A stretch of DNA of 29,749 bases, from positions 1 to 29,749 of the forward strand of contig NZ_CAMPHV010000056.1 of the NCBI RefSeq assembly GCF_946886105.1. Reading direction: 5' to 3'. Origin of the DNA: an uncultured Pseudomonas sp. GTDB taxonomy: Bacteria; Pseudomonadota; Gammaproteobacteria; Pseudomonadales; Pseudomonadaceae. The notes below the pieces were generated by a model. The model was not told the DNA's origin and ran no database searches. It saw only the letters and a program-made list of their open reading frames with translations. Position numbers and translations under genes: made by a program. The first letter of the stretch is position 1. Every line of letters begins with the position of its first letter. Shown piece after piece: positions 22,472-29,749 of this stretch.

Positions 22472-23602
22472 ATGAGCGATACCAACGAAGTCGGCCCTGT
22501 GGATGTCTTCCCCTACTTGCAAACGCTCTACGAGCGCGGCGGCTCGGACCTGTTCTTCAGCGTCGGAGCGCCGGTGCATATGAAGCTGGAGGGCATCAGC
22601 CAGGCGCTGCACGAGCCGGTACTCAAGCCTGGCGAGGTGCAGCAGCTGGCGTATCAACTGATGAGCCAGAAACAGATCGTGGAGTTCGAGCGCGACCTGG
22701 AGATGAATCTCGCGGTCAGCGTGCAGAACGCCGGGCGCTTCCGGGTGAACGTTTATTACCAGCGCGGCGAAGCGAGCATGGTGATACGCCTGATCAAGAG
22801 CAGCATTCCCGACTTCAAAAGCCTCGGCCTGCCCAAATTGCTGGAAAAACTCAGCATGCAGGATCGCGGCCTGATCCTGGTGGTGGGCGCGGCGGGTTCG
22901 GGCAAGTCCACCACCCTCGCGGCGATGCTGGATTTCCGCAACCGCCATAAGGGCGGGCATATCGTTTGTATCGAAGACCCTATCGAATTTCTCCATAGCC
23001 ACCAGCAGTCGATCATCGATCAGCGCGAGGTGGGCCTGGATACCCACAGCTTTGCCAATGCCCTGCGCAACGTCCTGCGCGAGGCACCAGATGTGATCAT
23101 GCTCGGTGAGATCCGCGATGCACCAACCATGCAACACGCCCTGCACTATGCGGAAACCGGCCATCTGTGCCTGGCGACCCTGCACGCTACCAGCAGCAGC
23201 CATGCCATCGAGCGCATCGTGCGTTTCTTCCCCGACGAGGCGCGCAAACAGGTACTCGCCGACCTGGCACAGAACCTGTTGGCGGTGATCGGCCAACGCC
23301 TGGTACCCGGTATTCGGCAAAAGCGCGTGGCGGCTATCGAGCTGATGCTCGGCACCCCCTATATTCGCGACCTGATCCAGCGCGACCAGCTCGGCGACCT
23401 CCGCGAAGCCACGGCACGAGCCCTGGAGCAGGGCCTGCAGACCTTCGACCAGCACCTCTATCACCTGCTGGAGAGCGGACGGATCAGCCTGAGCGAGGCA
23501 CTGAAGTTCGCCGACTCGCGTACCGACCTCAGCCTCAAGGTCAAACTGGAGCGAGGCTTTGGCGCCGACGACAGCGAACAAAAAGTGATGCGCGATTTTT
23601 GA
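22472..23602 (+). CDS. PilT/PilU family type IV pilus retraction-type ATPase, orphan paralog
   Basis: The product has 376 residues. GGSDLFFSVGAPVHMKLEG at 23-41 is the N-terminal domain signature of PilT/PilU. The ATPase core has the Walker A GAAGSGKST (139-147), the Asp box CIEDPIE (166-172), a Walker B region VIMLGEIRD (208-216), and the His box HALHYAETGHLCLATLH (222-238). The length and the C-terminal ADSRTDLSLKVKL segment are closer to PilU (about 382) than PilT (about 344). The usual pilT-pilU locus lies with yggS and proC, so this copy beside recC is probably an additional paralog. I chose ATG 22472 with GGGAG at 22462-22466. It is divergent from recC. A role in twitching or surface sensing is inferred. 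Confidence 0.88.
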   Translation: MSDTNEVGPVDVFPYLQTLYERGGSDLFFSVGAPVHMKLEGISQALHEPVLKPGEVQQLAYQLMSQKQIVEFERDLEMNLAVSVQNAGRFRVNVYYQRGEASMVIRLIKSSIPDFKSLGLPKLLEKLSMQDRGLILVVGAAGSGKSTTLAAMLDFRNRHKGGHIVCIEDPIEFLHSHQQSIIDQREVGLDTHSFANALRNVLREAPDVIMLGEIRDAPTMQHALHYAETGHLCLATLHATSSSHAIERIVRFFPDEARKQVLADLAQNLLAVIGQRLVPGIRQKRVAAIELMLGTPYIRDLIQRDQLGDLREATARALEQGLQTFDQHLYHLLESGRISLSEALKFADSRTDLSLKVKLERGFGADDSEQKVMRDF

Positions 23603-23730
23603 AACCCAACGGGCATGGCGGTCGTCACATTGGCAGCCTGGCCAGAAGCAGCTATAGCTGAATACAGGGCCGCCAAACTGCGTGACACGCATCCAATAAC
23701 CATCGGCCCGCCGCCAGGGAGGCTGCCATT

Positions 23731-25377
23731 ATGCTGACCCTGCTTAATCTGTTGTCCGCAATCGCCATGCTGATCTGGGGCACACATATCGTGCGCACCG
23801 GCATTCTGCGGGTGTACGGCTCGCACCTGCGTAAAGTGCTCAGCCATAACGTCAGCAAGCGCCCGCTGGCTTTCGTTGCCGGGATCGGCGTGACCGCCCT
23901 GGTGCAGAGCAGCAACGCCACCGCCCTGCTGGTCACCTCCTTCGTCAGCCAGGGCCTGATGGCGCTGACCCCGGCACTGGCGATCATGCTCGGCGCCGAT
24001 GTCGGCACGGCCCTGATGGCACGAGTGCTGACCCTGGATCTGAGCTGGCTGTCGCCGCTGCTGATCTTCCTCGGGGTGATTTTCTTTCTCTCGCGCAAAC
24101 AGACCCGCGCCGGCCAGCTCGGCCGCGTGGCCATCGGCCTGGGGTTGATGCTGCTGGCGCTGGAACTGATAGTCGCGGCCGCCACGCCCATGACCCAGGC
24201 GCAAGGCATCAAGGTGCTGTTCGCCTCGCTGACCGGCGACCTGCTGCTGGATGCCCTGGTCGGTGCGCTGTTCGCGCTGATTTCCTATTCCAGCCTGGCC
24301 GCCGTGCTGCTCACCGCCACCCTCACCGGCGCCGGGCTGATCAGCCTGCCGGTAGCCATCGGTCTGGTGATAGGCGCGAACATCGGCAGCGGCGTGCTGG
24401 CCTTTCTCAACAGCAGCCTGCAAAGCCCGGCGGGGCGGCGCGTGGCCCTGGGCAGCCTGCTGTATAAAGTCATCGGCTTGCTGCTGGTGATGCCGCTGCT
24501 CGACCCGCTGGTGCACTGGCTGGACAGCCTGAATTGGAACCCCGCCGAACTGGTGATCGCCTTCCACCTGCTCTACAACAGCCTGCGCTGCCTGCTGATG
24601 CTGCCCACGGTCGGGCCCATGGCGCGCTTCTGCAATTGGCTGCTGCCGGACCGCGCCGAAGAAAACGGTGTCGCCCGCCCCCGCCATCTCGACCCCACGG
24701 CACTGGCGACGCCAAGCCTCGCATTGGCCAACGCGGTGCGCGAAACCCTGCGCATCGGCGACCTGATCGAGACCATGCTCAATCATCTGCTGGAAGTGCT
24801 GCGCGACCACCAGCCGGCGTTGAGCAAAGAATTGCGCCGCCTGGACGACGACGTCGACGCCCTCTACAGCGCGGTCAAACTCTACCTCGCGCAGGTGCAG
24901 CGCGACGCTCTCAGCGAGCACGACAACCGGCGTTGGGCGGAAATCATCGAACTGGCGGTCAACCTGGAACAGGCCGGCGACATCATCGAACGCATGCTCG
25001 GCAAAGTGCAGGACCAGAAAACCGCCCAACGCCACTCGTTCTCCGAAACCGGCCTGGAAGAACTGACCGCCCTGCACAGCCAACTGATGGCCAACCTGCG
25101 CCTGGGGCTCTCGGTATTCCTCTCCGGCGACAAGGAAAGCGCCCGCCAATTACTGCGCGAAAAACGCCGCTTCCGCGCCCAGGAACGCCGCCTGGCCCAC
25201 GCCCACGTCGGCCGCCTGCATCATCAAGTGGTGGAAAGCATCGAAACCAGCTCGCTGCACCTGGAACTGATCGGCGATATGAAACGCCTCAATTCCCTGT
25301 TCTGCTCAAGCGCCTATGTGGTGCTGGAAGCCGGCGAAAGTGGCGCGCTGCATGCGCAGGATGTGGGGAGTGAGTAG
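23731..25377 (+). CDS. Na/Pi cotransporter family protein with C-terminal PhoU-like domain
   Basis: The product has 548 residues. The N-terminal 300 residues hold two inverted membrane repeats of the NptA/SLC34-like family. The first contains QSSNAT (59-64) followed by GADVGTA (88-94). The second contains YSSLAA (186-191) and GANIGSG (215-221); here the Gln of the usual QSS signature is Tyr. After residue 330 comes a soluble all-helical region with the ETLRIGDLIETML and VNLEQAGDIIERM segments typical of PhoU-like domains. These proteins import phosphate with sodium or act in phosphate efflux and sensing. ATG 23731 has AGGGAGG 8 nt upstream. It lies 128 nt after the PilU-like gene, which may or may not be co-transcribed. 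Confidence 0.88.
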   Translation: MLTLLNLLSAIAMLIWGTHIVRTGILRVYGSHLRKVLSHNVSKRPLAFVAGIGVTALVQSSNATALLVTSFVSQGLMALTPALAIMLGADVGTALMARVLTLDLSWLSPLLIFLGVIFFLSRKQTRAGQLGRVAIGLGLMLLALELIVAAATPMTQAQGIKVLFASLTGDLLLDALVGALFALISYSSLAAVLLTATLTGAGLISLPVAIGLVIGANIGSGVLAFLNSSLQSPAGRRVALGSLLYKVIGLLLVMPLLDPLVHWLDSLNWNPAELVIAFHLLYNSLRCLLMLPTVGPMARFCNWLLPDRAEENGVARPRHLDPTALATPSLALANAVRETLRIGDLIETMLNHLLEVLRDHQPALSKELRRLDDDVDALYSAVKLYLAQVQRDALSEHDNRRWAEIIELAVNLEQAGDIIERMLGKVQDQKTAQRHSFSETGLEELTALHSQLMANLRLGLSVFLSGDKESARQLLREKRRFRAQERRLAHAHVGRLHHQVVESIETSSLHLELIGDMKRLNSLFCSSAYVVLEAGESGALHAQDVGSE

Positions 25378-25459
25378 CCGGGGGAAGATCAATAGCTCCT
25401 CTCGGCGAGCGCAACCCGTTGGGCTACCTGCTCATCGCCAGCTCACTCCGAGGATGTAA

Positions 25460-25483
25460 AAGGGGCCGCTGCTGCGGCCCCTT
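25460..25483 (-). terminator. Intrinsic terminator after the M48 protease gene
   Basis: AAGGGGCCGC (25460-25469) and GCGGCCCCTT (25474-25483) form a perfect 10-bp stem with a 4-nt loop. On the minus strand the stem runs into TTTTAC. It lies 6 nt past the protease stop and may also stop the convergent phosphate transporter transcript. Confidence 0.8.
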
Positions 25484-25489
25484 CAAGGA

Positions 25490-26242
25490 TCACTGGCCGG
25501 CGGCAATCCGCTGACGGATATGCGCGGCGCGGTCAGCCGAACCCGGGTGGGAATCAAACATACTGCTGTCGCCACCGCCGAGCTCTGCCAGCTTGTCGAA
25601 GGCACTGGCCAGACCCTGCAACGGAATATTGCGCTGCTTCAGCAGATCGAAGGAGAAGTCGTCGGCAGCGCTTTCCTGGGACTGGGAAAACTGCGCGTTG
25701 ATCAGCGCCTCACCCAGATCGCCCAGTTGCGAATTGGACAGCGCCATTGCCGCACCATTGCCGGAGGAGCCAATCGCACCACGGGCTACCGAAGTGGCAT
25801 AGGCCGCTTGCATGGCCTTCTTGGTGTGGCCGAGGGCAACGTGGCCCATCTCGTGGCCCAGCACGCCTTCCACTTCGTTGTCGTTCATCAGGTCCATCAG
25901 GCCGCTGTACACGCGCACGCACCCGTTGGCCATGGCCCAGGCGTTGACCTCGTCTGTCAGGTAAACCTTATAGGTGACCGGCGTGCCGTTGACCTGGCTG
26001 CCGAGGTTGCTGGCGATCGTCTCCAGGCGCTTGCTGTACTTGCTGTCGGCTGGCGCGATGGGCGATTGGGCATCCATCTGCACGCAGGCATCGTCAGCCA
26101 TGGTCTTGACTTCGGCATCGCTGAGCGTCGCAGCCTGCATGGCTTGCAGCCCGGTGCTAAGCATGGCGTCGGGGCTCATGTTCTGACAGCCGGAAAGCAC
26201 GGTGGCGAGCGCGAGGGCAGAAAGGGAGAGCTGGAGTTTCAT
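25490..26242 (-). CDS. loiP: LoiP-like M48 family metalloprotease lipoprotein
   Basis: The product has 250 residues. It starts with a lipoprotein signal whose lipobox LSGC gives an acylated Cys19 followed by QNMS. The zinc site is HEMGH (130-134), with the third ligand Glu190 in QESAADDF. Across its length it resembles E. coli LoiP (YggG): LSDAEVK, the YKVYLTDEVNAWAMANGCVRVYSGLMD region, and SMFDSHPGSADRAAHI at the end. LoiP-type proteases degrade damaged or misfolded proteins at the outer membrane and act with BepA-type partners under low-osmolarity stress. I chose the inner ATG at 26242 because AAGGA is 8 nt away; the ATG at 26248 has only 2 nt. It is a single-gene unit with its own terminator. 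Confidence 0.9.
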   Translation of the reverse strand: MKLQLSLSALALATVLSGCQNMSPDAMLSTGLQAMQAATLSDAEVKTMADDACVQMDAQSPIAPADSKYSKRLETIASNLGSQVNGTPVTYKVYLTDEVNAWAMANGCVRVYSGLMDLMNDNEVEGVLGHEMGHVALGHTKKAMQAAYATSVARGAIGSSGNGAAMALSNSQLGDLGEALINAQFSQSQESAADDFSFDLLKQRNIPLQGLASAFDKLAELGGGDSSMFDSHPGSADRAAHIRQRIAAGQ

Positions 26243-26489
26243 GGGCATCGTCCTTGAGATAGAGGCATTGGGAATGCCGAGAGGCGGCAGCGTCCCGGCT
26301 GGCGCGGCATTGTCGGTGATATGCGCAATGCCGGAGCGAGAGGCGGGTCACGTTTTGCAGCTTGGCGTTCGGCGCACTGCAGGCGCTGAGTACCGCCGCG
26401 ATGGCACTGCTGGGGCAGTCCGGCGACAAACTGGTCTACCTGGTCGTGCTGTTCGAGCAAATCGCTCGAAACTGGGGCGCTGGGGGTTT
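26243..26489. other. Intergenic region upstream of the M48 protease
   Basis: This 247-nt gap holds no convincing gene. It has a perfect 7-bp inverted repeat TTCGAGC/GCTCGAA (26452-26470) and a small GGGGTT/AACCCC hairpin crossing the stop of the DUF6708-like gene (from about 26483). Neither hairpin has a U-tract. The promoter of the protease should lie here but I cannot place it. Confidence 0.4.
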
Positions 26490-27743
26490 TCAACCCCGAT
26501 GAATATTGTCGTAGTCATCACCCTTGGGCGTGGCCAGGATGCCTTTGGCTTCCTGCTGGCGGTAATAAGCTTCGATGCTCAAGCTGGGATCGATTTTGGT
26601 CTGGAAGATGCAGGGTAGTTCTTGCCACTTGTACTCACGGTTACGTTTCATCATCTCCGCACGGCCACGGCGCTCCCAGACCCTATAGGGCATATCGCGC
26701 CAGTGGCGCGGGTCGCGCTTGTGCTGCTGGTCGTGCGCGGCGGTGGTGGGGTCGAGGTGACGGAATTGTTCGAGGATCGGCAATTCCGGCAGTGGTTGGG
26801 TCACATCCATATAACGCTGCAAGGTATCCCAGAACGCCAGCGCCTCTTCCAGGTTCATGCCCAGGGATTGAATCTTGGCGCCGAGAAACACCTCGACCGA
26901 GGTGTAGCGGTGGTGCAGCCAAATGGCGAAGCCGCTGTTGCCATGGGGGCCGGGGCGAAACTCCAGGGTGGCGTCGAACTCGTAGAAGGGCGCGCTAAAG
27001 GGCTGCTGAAAGCGCCTGCCGATAGTGAGCATGCCGGTCTGGCGATTGAAACCGCTGCCATCGTGGGCGAATACACGAAGATAGAGATCTTGTAAGTAAT
27101 CCCAGCCGATCAGACCCATAAAGACACTAAAGGCCATGGCGCCGCACATCCAGAACAGGTCGGTGCCATGGAGGTCGTCTTGAAATGTAAATGAAGAAGC
27201 AATTAGCGCAACAGCAAAACCCGATCCCGTTTGTATCAAATATTGCTTATAGCGCGGTTTGTCGGCCCACATATATCGCATACTGAAGCCGATCATGACA
27301 AAAGCAAACAAAATTACGACCATTGAAAGAGTTAAGAATTCATTGAATCCATGATCGTTAAGAACCCAAGCCAAAGCGACGTCTCCGGCGGATCCTAGTA
27401 CAAGAATCCAACAAAACCATGGAATAAATAAAATTGACCACCATTTAAAATAGGGGATCAAAATCATCCACTTGCTGGTGTTATCAAAATTCCAGCGTTT
27501 CTGGTTGATATATAAGTCGTCTTCTTTTTTGCCATCCAGGCTATTGCGCGCTGCCGGCTGTAACTGTGCGTCCACATCCTGCCAAGGCTCCAGATTGGCG
27601 TAATGCCCCCAGCGCAATTGGGTGCGGGTTGGGCCGGTACGATTGGCATCCTGCGGCCATTTGTGCGGCGGCTGGGCGGGGATGGCCGTGCTACGGTAAG
27701 CGGAGTTGGCATAGGGCGTTGTCGGCTCAACGGGGGCATTCAT
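26490..27743 (-). CDS. DUF6708-like membrane protein adjacent to a type VI effector
   Basis: The product has 417 residues. The first 90 are polar and Pro-rich, followed by four hydrophobic segments (about 102-127, 136-158, 170-186 and 195-215). The C-terminal soluble half has FNRQTGMLTIGRRFQ, then FDATLEFRPGPHGNSGFAIWLHHRY, a pattern I associate with DUF6708, found beside VasX-like type VI effectors in Pseudomonas and Burkholderia. Its ATG overlaps the effector stop by 4 nt, so the two are translated together. It could be the immunity protein, an accessory for effector delivery, or a second effector. The membrane part is strikingly AT-rich: about 39% GC over 27181-27540, against over 60% nearby. 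This suggests recombination or relaxed codon use. Confidence 0.72.
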   Translation of the reverse strand: MNAPVEPTTPYANSAYRSTAIPAQPPHKWPQDANRTGPTRTQLRWGHYANLEPWQDVDAQLQPAARNSLDGKKEDDLYINQKRWNFDNTSKWMILIPYFKWWSILFIPWFCWILVLGSAGDVALAWVLNDHGFNEFLTLSMVVILFAFVMIGFSMRYMWADKPRYKQYLIQTGSGFAVALIASSFTFQDDLHGTDLFWMCGAMAFSVFMGLIGWDYLQDLYLRVFAHDGSGFNRQTGMLTIGRRFQQPFSAPFYEFDATLEFRPGPHGNSGFAIWLHHRYTSVEVFLGAKIQSLGMNLEEALAFWDTLQRYMDVTQPLPELPILEQFRHLDPTTAAHDQQHKRDPRHWRDMPYRVWERRGRAEMMKRNREYKWQELPCIFQTKIDPSLSIEAYYRQQEAKGILATPKGDDYDNIHRG

Positions 27744-29749
27744 ACTTTGGCAAAGTCCCTTTGGGTGATCAGCCAGTAGGGTACTTCATCGGCGTTGTCT
27801 CGGTCTGTGGGTGTACTCGCAGCGAACGGCTGCCAGTCACGTGACCTGGGCTGTGGCAGCGTGATGCGGTTATAACCGGGAAAGGGATCATCCGCGTAGC
27901 ACATGGTTTCGCCCAAGTGGAACTGGCCGTAGACCTTAAGGCTGAATTCGATGGCCTGGAAATAACGCCGCGGGTCGCTCTCTGTGGGCACGGCGTAGTG
28001 CGCGGGCAAGACAAAGAGTAAACGGTTGCCGTCTAGCACTACCGCGCCAAGCTTTTCCTTGGGGATAAGCTCAGGGGGGCGGTAATTCCAGCCGGAGGAG
28101 CCGTTGCGCGTGCGCAACACTTCCTTGGCGAACAGATTGAAGTCGATGCCATTGCGGAACTGACCGAGCAACGGGGTGCGTAGCTCCACCACCCAGTCTT
28201 GCGGTGCCAGGTAAACGCGCGCTTGGTTTTGCGCGGCTAGCAGGCGGGCATTGTCCGCAGCACCAGCCTTGTCTTGCCAGTGCTGCAAACGCTCAATATG
28301 AAAACGGGGCTCGCCCAGGGCACCGAGCAGTTGCTGGTAGGCCAGCAGCGGATCGTTCATCTGTGGCAGGCGCTGTTTAGTGCCGAAGGGACCATGTTTG
28401 ATCGCTTGCTCCACCGCGCCATCTGCCAGCAAAACCGTGCCAATGACACCGGCCACCAATAGCCCGACACCCAGTCCGAGCAGCCAGGGGCTGGCCAGCA
28501 GGCCAATGGTATAGAGCGCCCAGATACCCGAGCCGCTGGCCGCGATCATATTGGCCATGGCGACATCATCGTCGCCGTCGCGCAGCGCACGGTAACCATC
28601 CCAGGCAAATAACACTGCGGTTATACCCATGGCCCCAGCCGAGCCGATCCTCGATAAATTCAGCCAGGTGCTGCCAGTACGTTTCATCAGGTTGTCGGCC
28701 CAGAAGCCGGATGTCTGGAAACGCCCCCGCTCCCAGAATACAAGCCAGGGATTAGCAGTTCTCTTTTCGTCGGTGAGCAGCTTTAGAGCGACGTTGTTTG
28801 CAGCTACCCCTAAATCAGCTAATCCGCCAATTAGATTTGCAAGGGAGCGCCATTTCTCTCCGTCTTGATAAAAAGCACGCGCGCCCACTGTATTCGCATA
28901 CAAACTAAACCCCGCACATACAGTCGCCAGCACGGGCAAGGTCTTGCTGTTAGCAAGGGCTTTGGCGGTTTTAAGGTGGGCGGCGCCGGTGCGCCACTGT
29001 TTGTAGTCGGCGACCAGTGGATCGTTCGCCTCGGCAGCCACCACCATGACCTGGCCCAGGTCTTGGCGGGCAAGGTTCAGGCGTTCGGCCAGTTTGCCGC
29101 TGCTGGTGGCGAGCACCTGGCCGTTCTTTTTTTCCAGGCTGGCATACAGGTAGTTGTCGCGGGTCAGGGTTGCACGCTCGGCGGCGGTGATGCCGAAGCT
29201 GAAGCCGTCGCCATGCACGCCCAGCACCACCATATTCTTGGCCAGGGCTTCGCCTTGCGGCAGTAGTTTCAGCCCTTTGGCCTGGCTATGCAGGTTTTTC
29301 AGTACACCGAAGGTGGGGGCGAAGCTGCGGTGCAGTTGCACTTGGGTAACGCTGGTGCTTTCGCTGATGCGCTTGACCGCCAGCGCGCTGGCCGTGGCGA
29401 CATGGTTGAGCAGCTCGTCCAGCGCCAACATCAGGTTCTGGCCGATATAGGCATTGTTGAGAAAGGTCAACGAGCTGATACCAAGGCGCTCGGGCTTTAT
29501 CGCGATACGACTGGTCGCAAGGGCCTGTAGACGCTTGGCGGTTTCTGGCAATTCGTCTTGGGCATCGGCCAACAAGCCTTTAGTCAACGCATGGGTGGCT
29601 TCGATCAGTTGGCGGCTGAGCTTGTCCACGGCGGCGCTGACTTTCATATCTTGCGCTTCGATGCAGCGCGGGTCGCAGCCCTTGGGCGAGCGGTTGAGCA
29701 CTTCCAGCAGTTCGGCCAGTTGGGCATAGGGCTCCAACAGACGTTCGTC
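27740..29749 (-). CDS. VasX/BTH_I2691-like type VI secretion effector, 3' part (5' end outside window)
   Basis: The last 669 residues are visible and the frame continues past the window edge. An apparent start near 29737 is a TTG inside the frame and not the true start. The architecture is a long helical region followed by several hydrophobic segments: LPVLATVCAGFSLYANTVG, a GGLADLGVAANNVAL stretch, SAGAMGITAVLFAWDGYRAL, and a long hairpin from MIAASGSGIWALYTIG to VAGVIGTVLLADG. A soluble beta-rich C-terminal region follows. This is the layout of pore-forming VasX-type effectors, in particular the BTH_I2691 family, which carry an N-terminal targeting region (not visible here). A VgrG or adaptor gene would be expected upstream beyond the window. 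GC drops to about 50% around 28741-28920. The exact toxic activity is inferred. Confidence 0.75.
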   Translation of the reverse strand, partial: DERLLEPYAQLAELLEVLNRSPKGCDPRCIEAQDMKVSAAVDKLSRQLIEATHALTKGLLADAQDELPETAKRLQALATSRIAIKPERLGISSLTFLNNAYIGQNLMLALDELLNHVATASALAVKRISESTSVTQVQLHRSFAPTFGVLKNLHSQAKGLKLLPQGEALAKNMVVLGVHGDGFSFGITAAERATLTRDNYLYASLEKKNGQVLATSSGKLAERLNLARQDLGQVMVVAAEANDPLVADYKQWRTGAAHLKTAKALANSKTLPVLATVCAGFSLYANTVGARAFYQDGEKWRSLANLIGGLADLGVAANNVALKLLTDEKRTANPWLVFWERGRFQTSGFWADNLMKRTGSTWLNLSRIGSAGAMGITAVLFAWDGYRALRDGDDDVAMANMIAASGSGIWALYTIGLLASPWLLGLGVGLLVAGVIGTVLLADGAVEQAIKHGPFGTKQRLPQMNDPLLAYQQLLGALGEPRFHIERLQHWQDKAGAADNARLLAAQNQARVYLAPQDWVVELRTPLLGQFRNGIDFNLFAKEVLRTRNGSSGWNYRPPELIPKEKLGAVVLDGNRLLFVLPAHYAVPTESDPRRYFQAIEFSLKVYGQFHLGETMCYADDPFPGYNRITLPQPRSRDWQPFAASTPTDRDNADEVPYWLITQRDFAKV

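Noticed and set aside
26239..26493. Minus-strand 84-codon frame starting with TTG that overlaps the DUF6708-like stop
   Set aside because: It has a Pro/Arg/Gln-rich composition without a domain, a TTG start and no clear SD, and it overlaps the start of the M48 protease.
26321..26503. Plus-strand frame with protein-like hydrophobic residues ending at 26503
   Set aside because: It has no SD, only weak TTG or internal ATG starts, and overlaps the end of the DUF6708-like gene. It could be a gene remnant, but nothing recognisable supports it.
29735..29737. Apparent start of the type VI effector near the window edge
   Set aside because: The codon is TTG, the frame stays open to the last base, and homologous effectors are longer, so the gene is truncated by the window.

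Overview
The window is about 29.7 kb of high-GC (roughly 60-66%) gammaproteobacterial chromosome. It most likely comes from a Pseudomonas of the mendocina/alcaligenes/stutzeri/aeruginosa side of the genus. Reasons for this inference are the recC-recB-recD order without ptrA, the rtcB-prfH pair, a VasX-like type VI effector, and several copies of short palindromic repeats of the GTAGCCCGGATGCAATCC type that I recognise from these genomes. I saw no rRNA, tRNA, CRISPR array, integrase or transposase.

Layout. 1-2.6 kb, plus strand: the 3' end of an AEC-family carrier, a CitMHS citrate-type transporter and a TerC-family (YgdQ-like) membrane protein, closed by a strong terminator. 2.6-3.0 kb: a very AT-rich island and a large hairpin lead into a PuuD-like class I glutamine amidotransferase (3.0-3.8 kb). 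3.8-4.5 kb, minus strand: a solitary periplasmic solute-binding protein. 4.7-10.0 kb, minus strand: a four-gene envelope cluster. In transcription order it holds a PspA/IM30-family (ESCRT-III superfamily) protein, a classical AAA ATPase with a degenerate first AAA-like module, a membrane-anchored coiled-coil protein and, after a block of palindromic repeats, a membrane-anchored solute-binding/OmpA fusion. 10.1-11.9 kb, minus strand: rtcB-prfH, an RNA repair plus ribosome rescue pair, with a structured leader. 12.3-22.4 kb, minus strand: recC-recB-recD followed by an exported DUF3298-like protein. 22.5-25.4 kb, plus strand: an orphan PilT/PilU-type ATPase and a Na/Pi cotransporter-family protein with a PhoU-like tail. 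25.5-26.2 kb, minus strand: a LoiP-type M48 lipoprotein protease. 26.5 kb to the end, minus strand: a DUF6708-like membrane protein overlapping the 3' end of a VasX/BTH_I2691-like type VI effector that runs off the window.

How the genes fit together. RecBCD and RtcB-PrfH are repair systems for DNA and RNA respectively. The PspA-AAA cluster and LoiP point to envelope maintenance. The most interesting unit is the PspA-AAA-coiled-coil-SBP/OmpA cluster. Its first two genes lie 3 nt apart, and the family relationships suggest a bacterial counterpart of the ESCRT-III/Vps4 pairing, physically linked to periplasmic sensing and peptidoglycan. That reading is inference. Functions were assigned by reading motifs and from family knowledge, without database searches.
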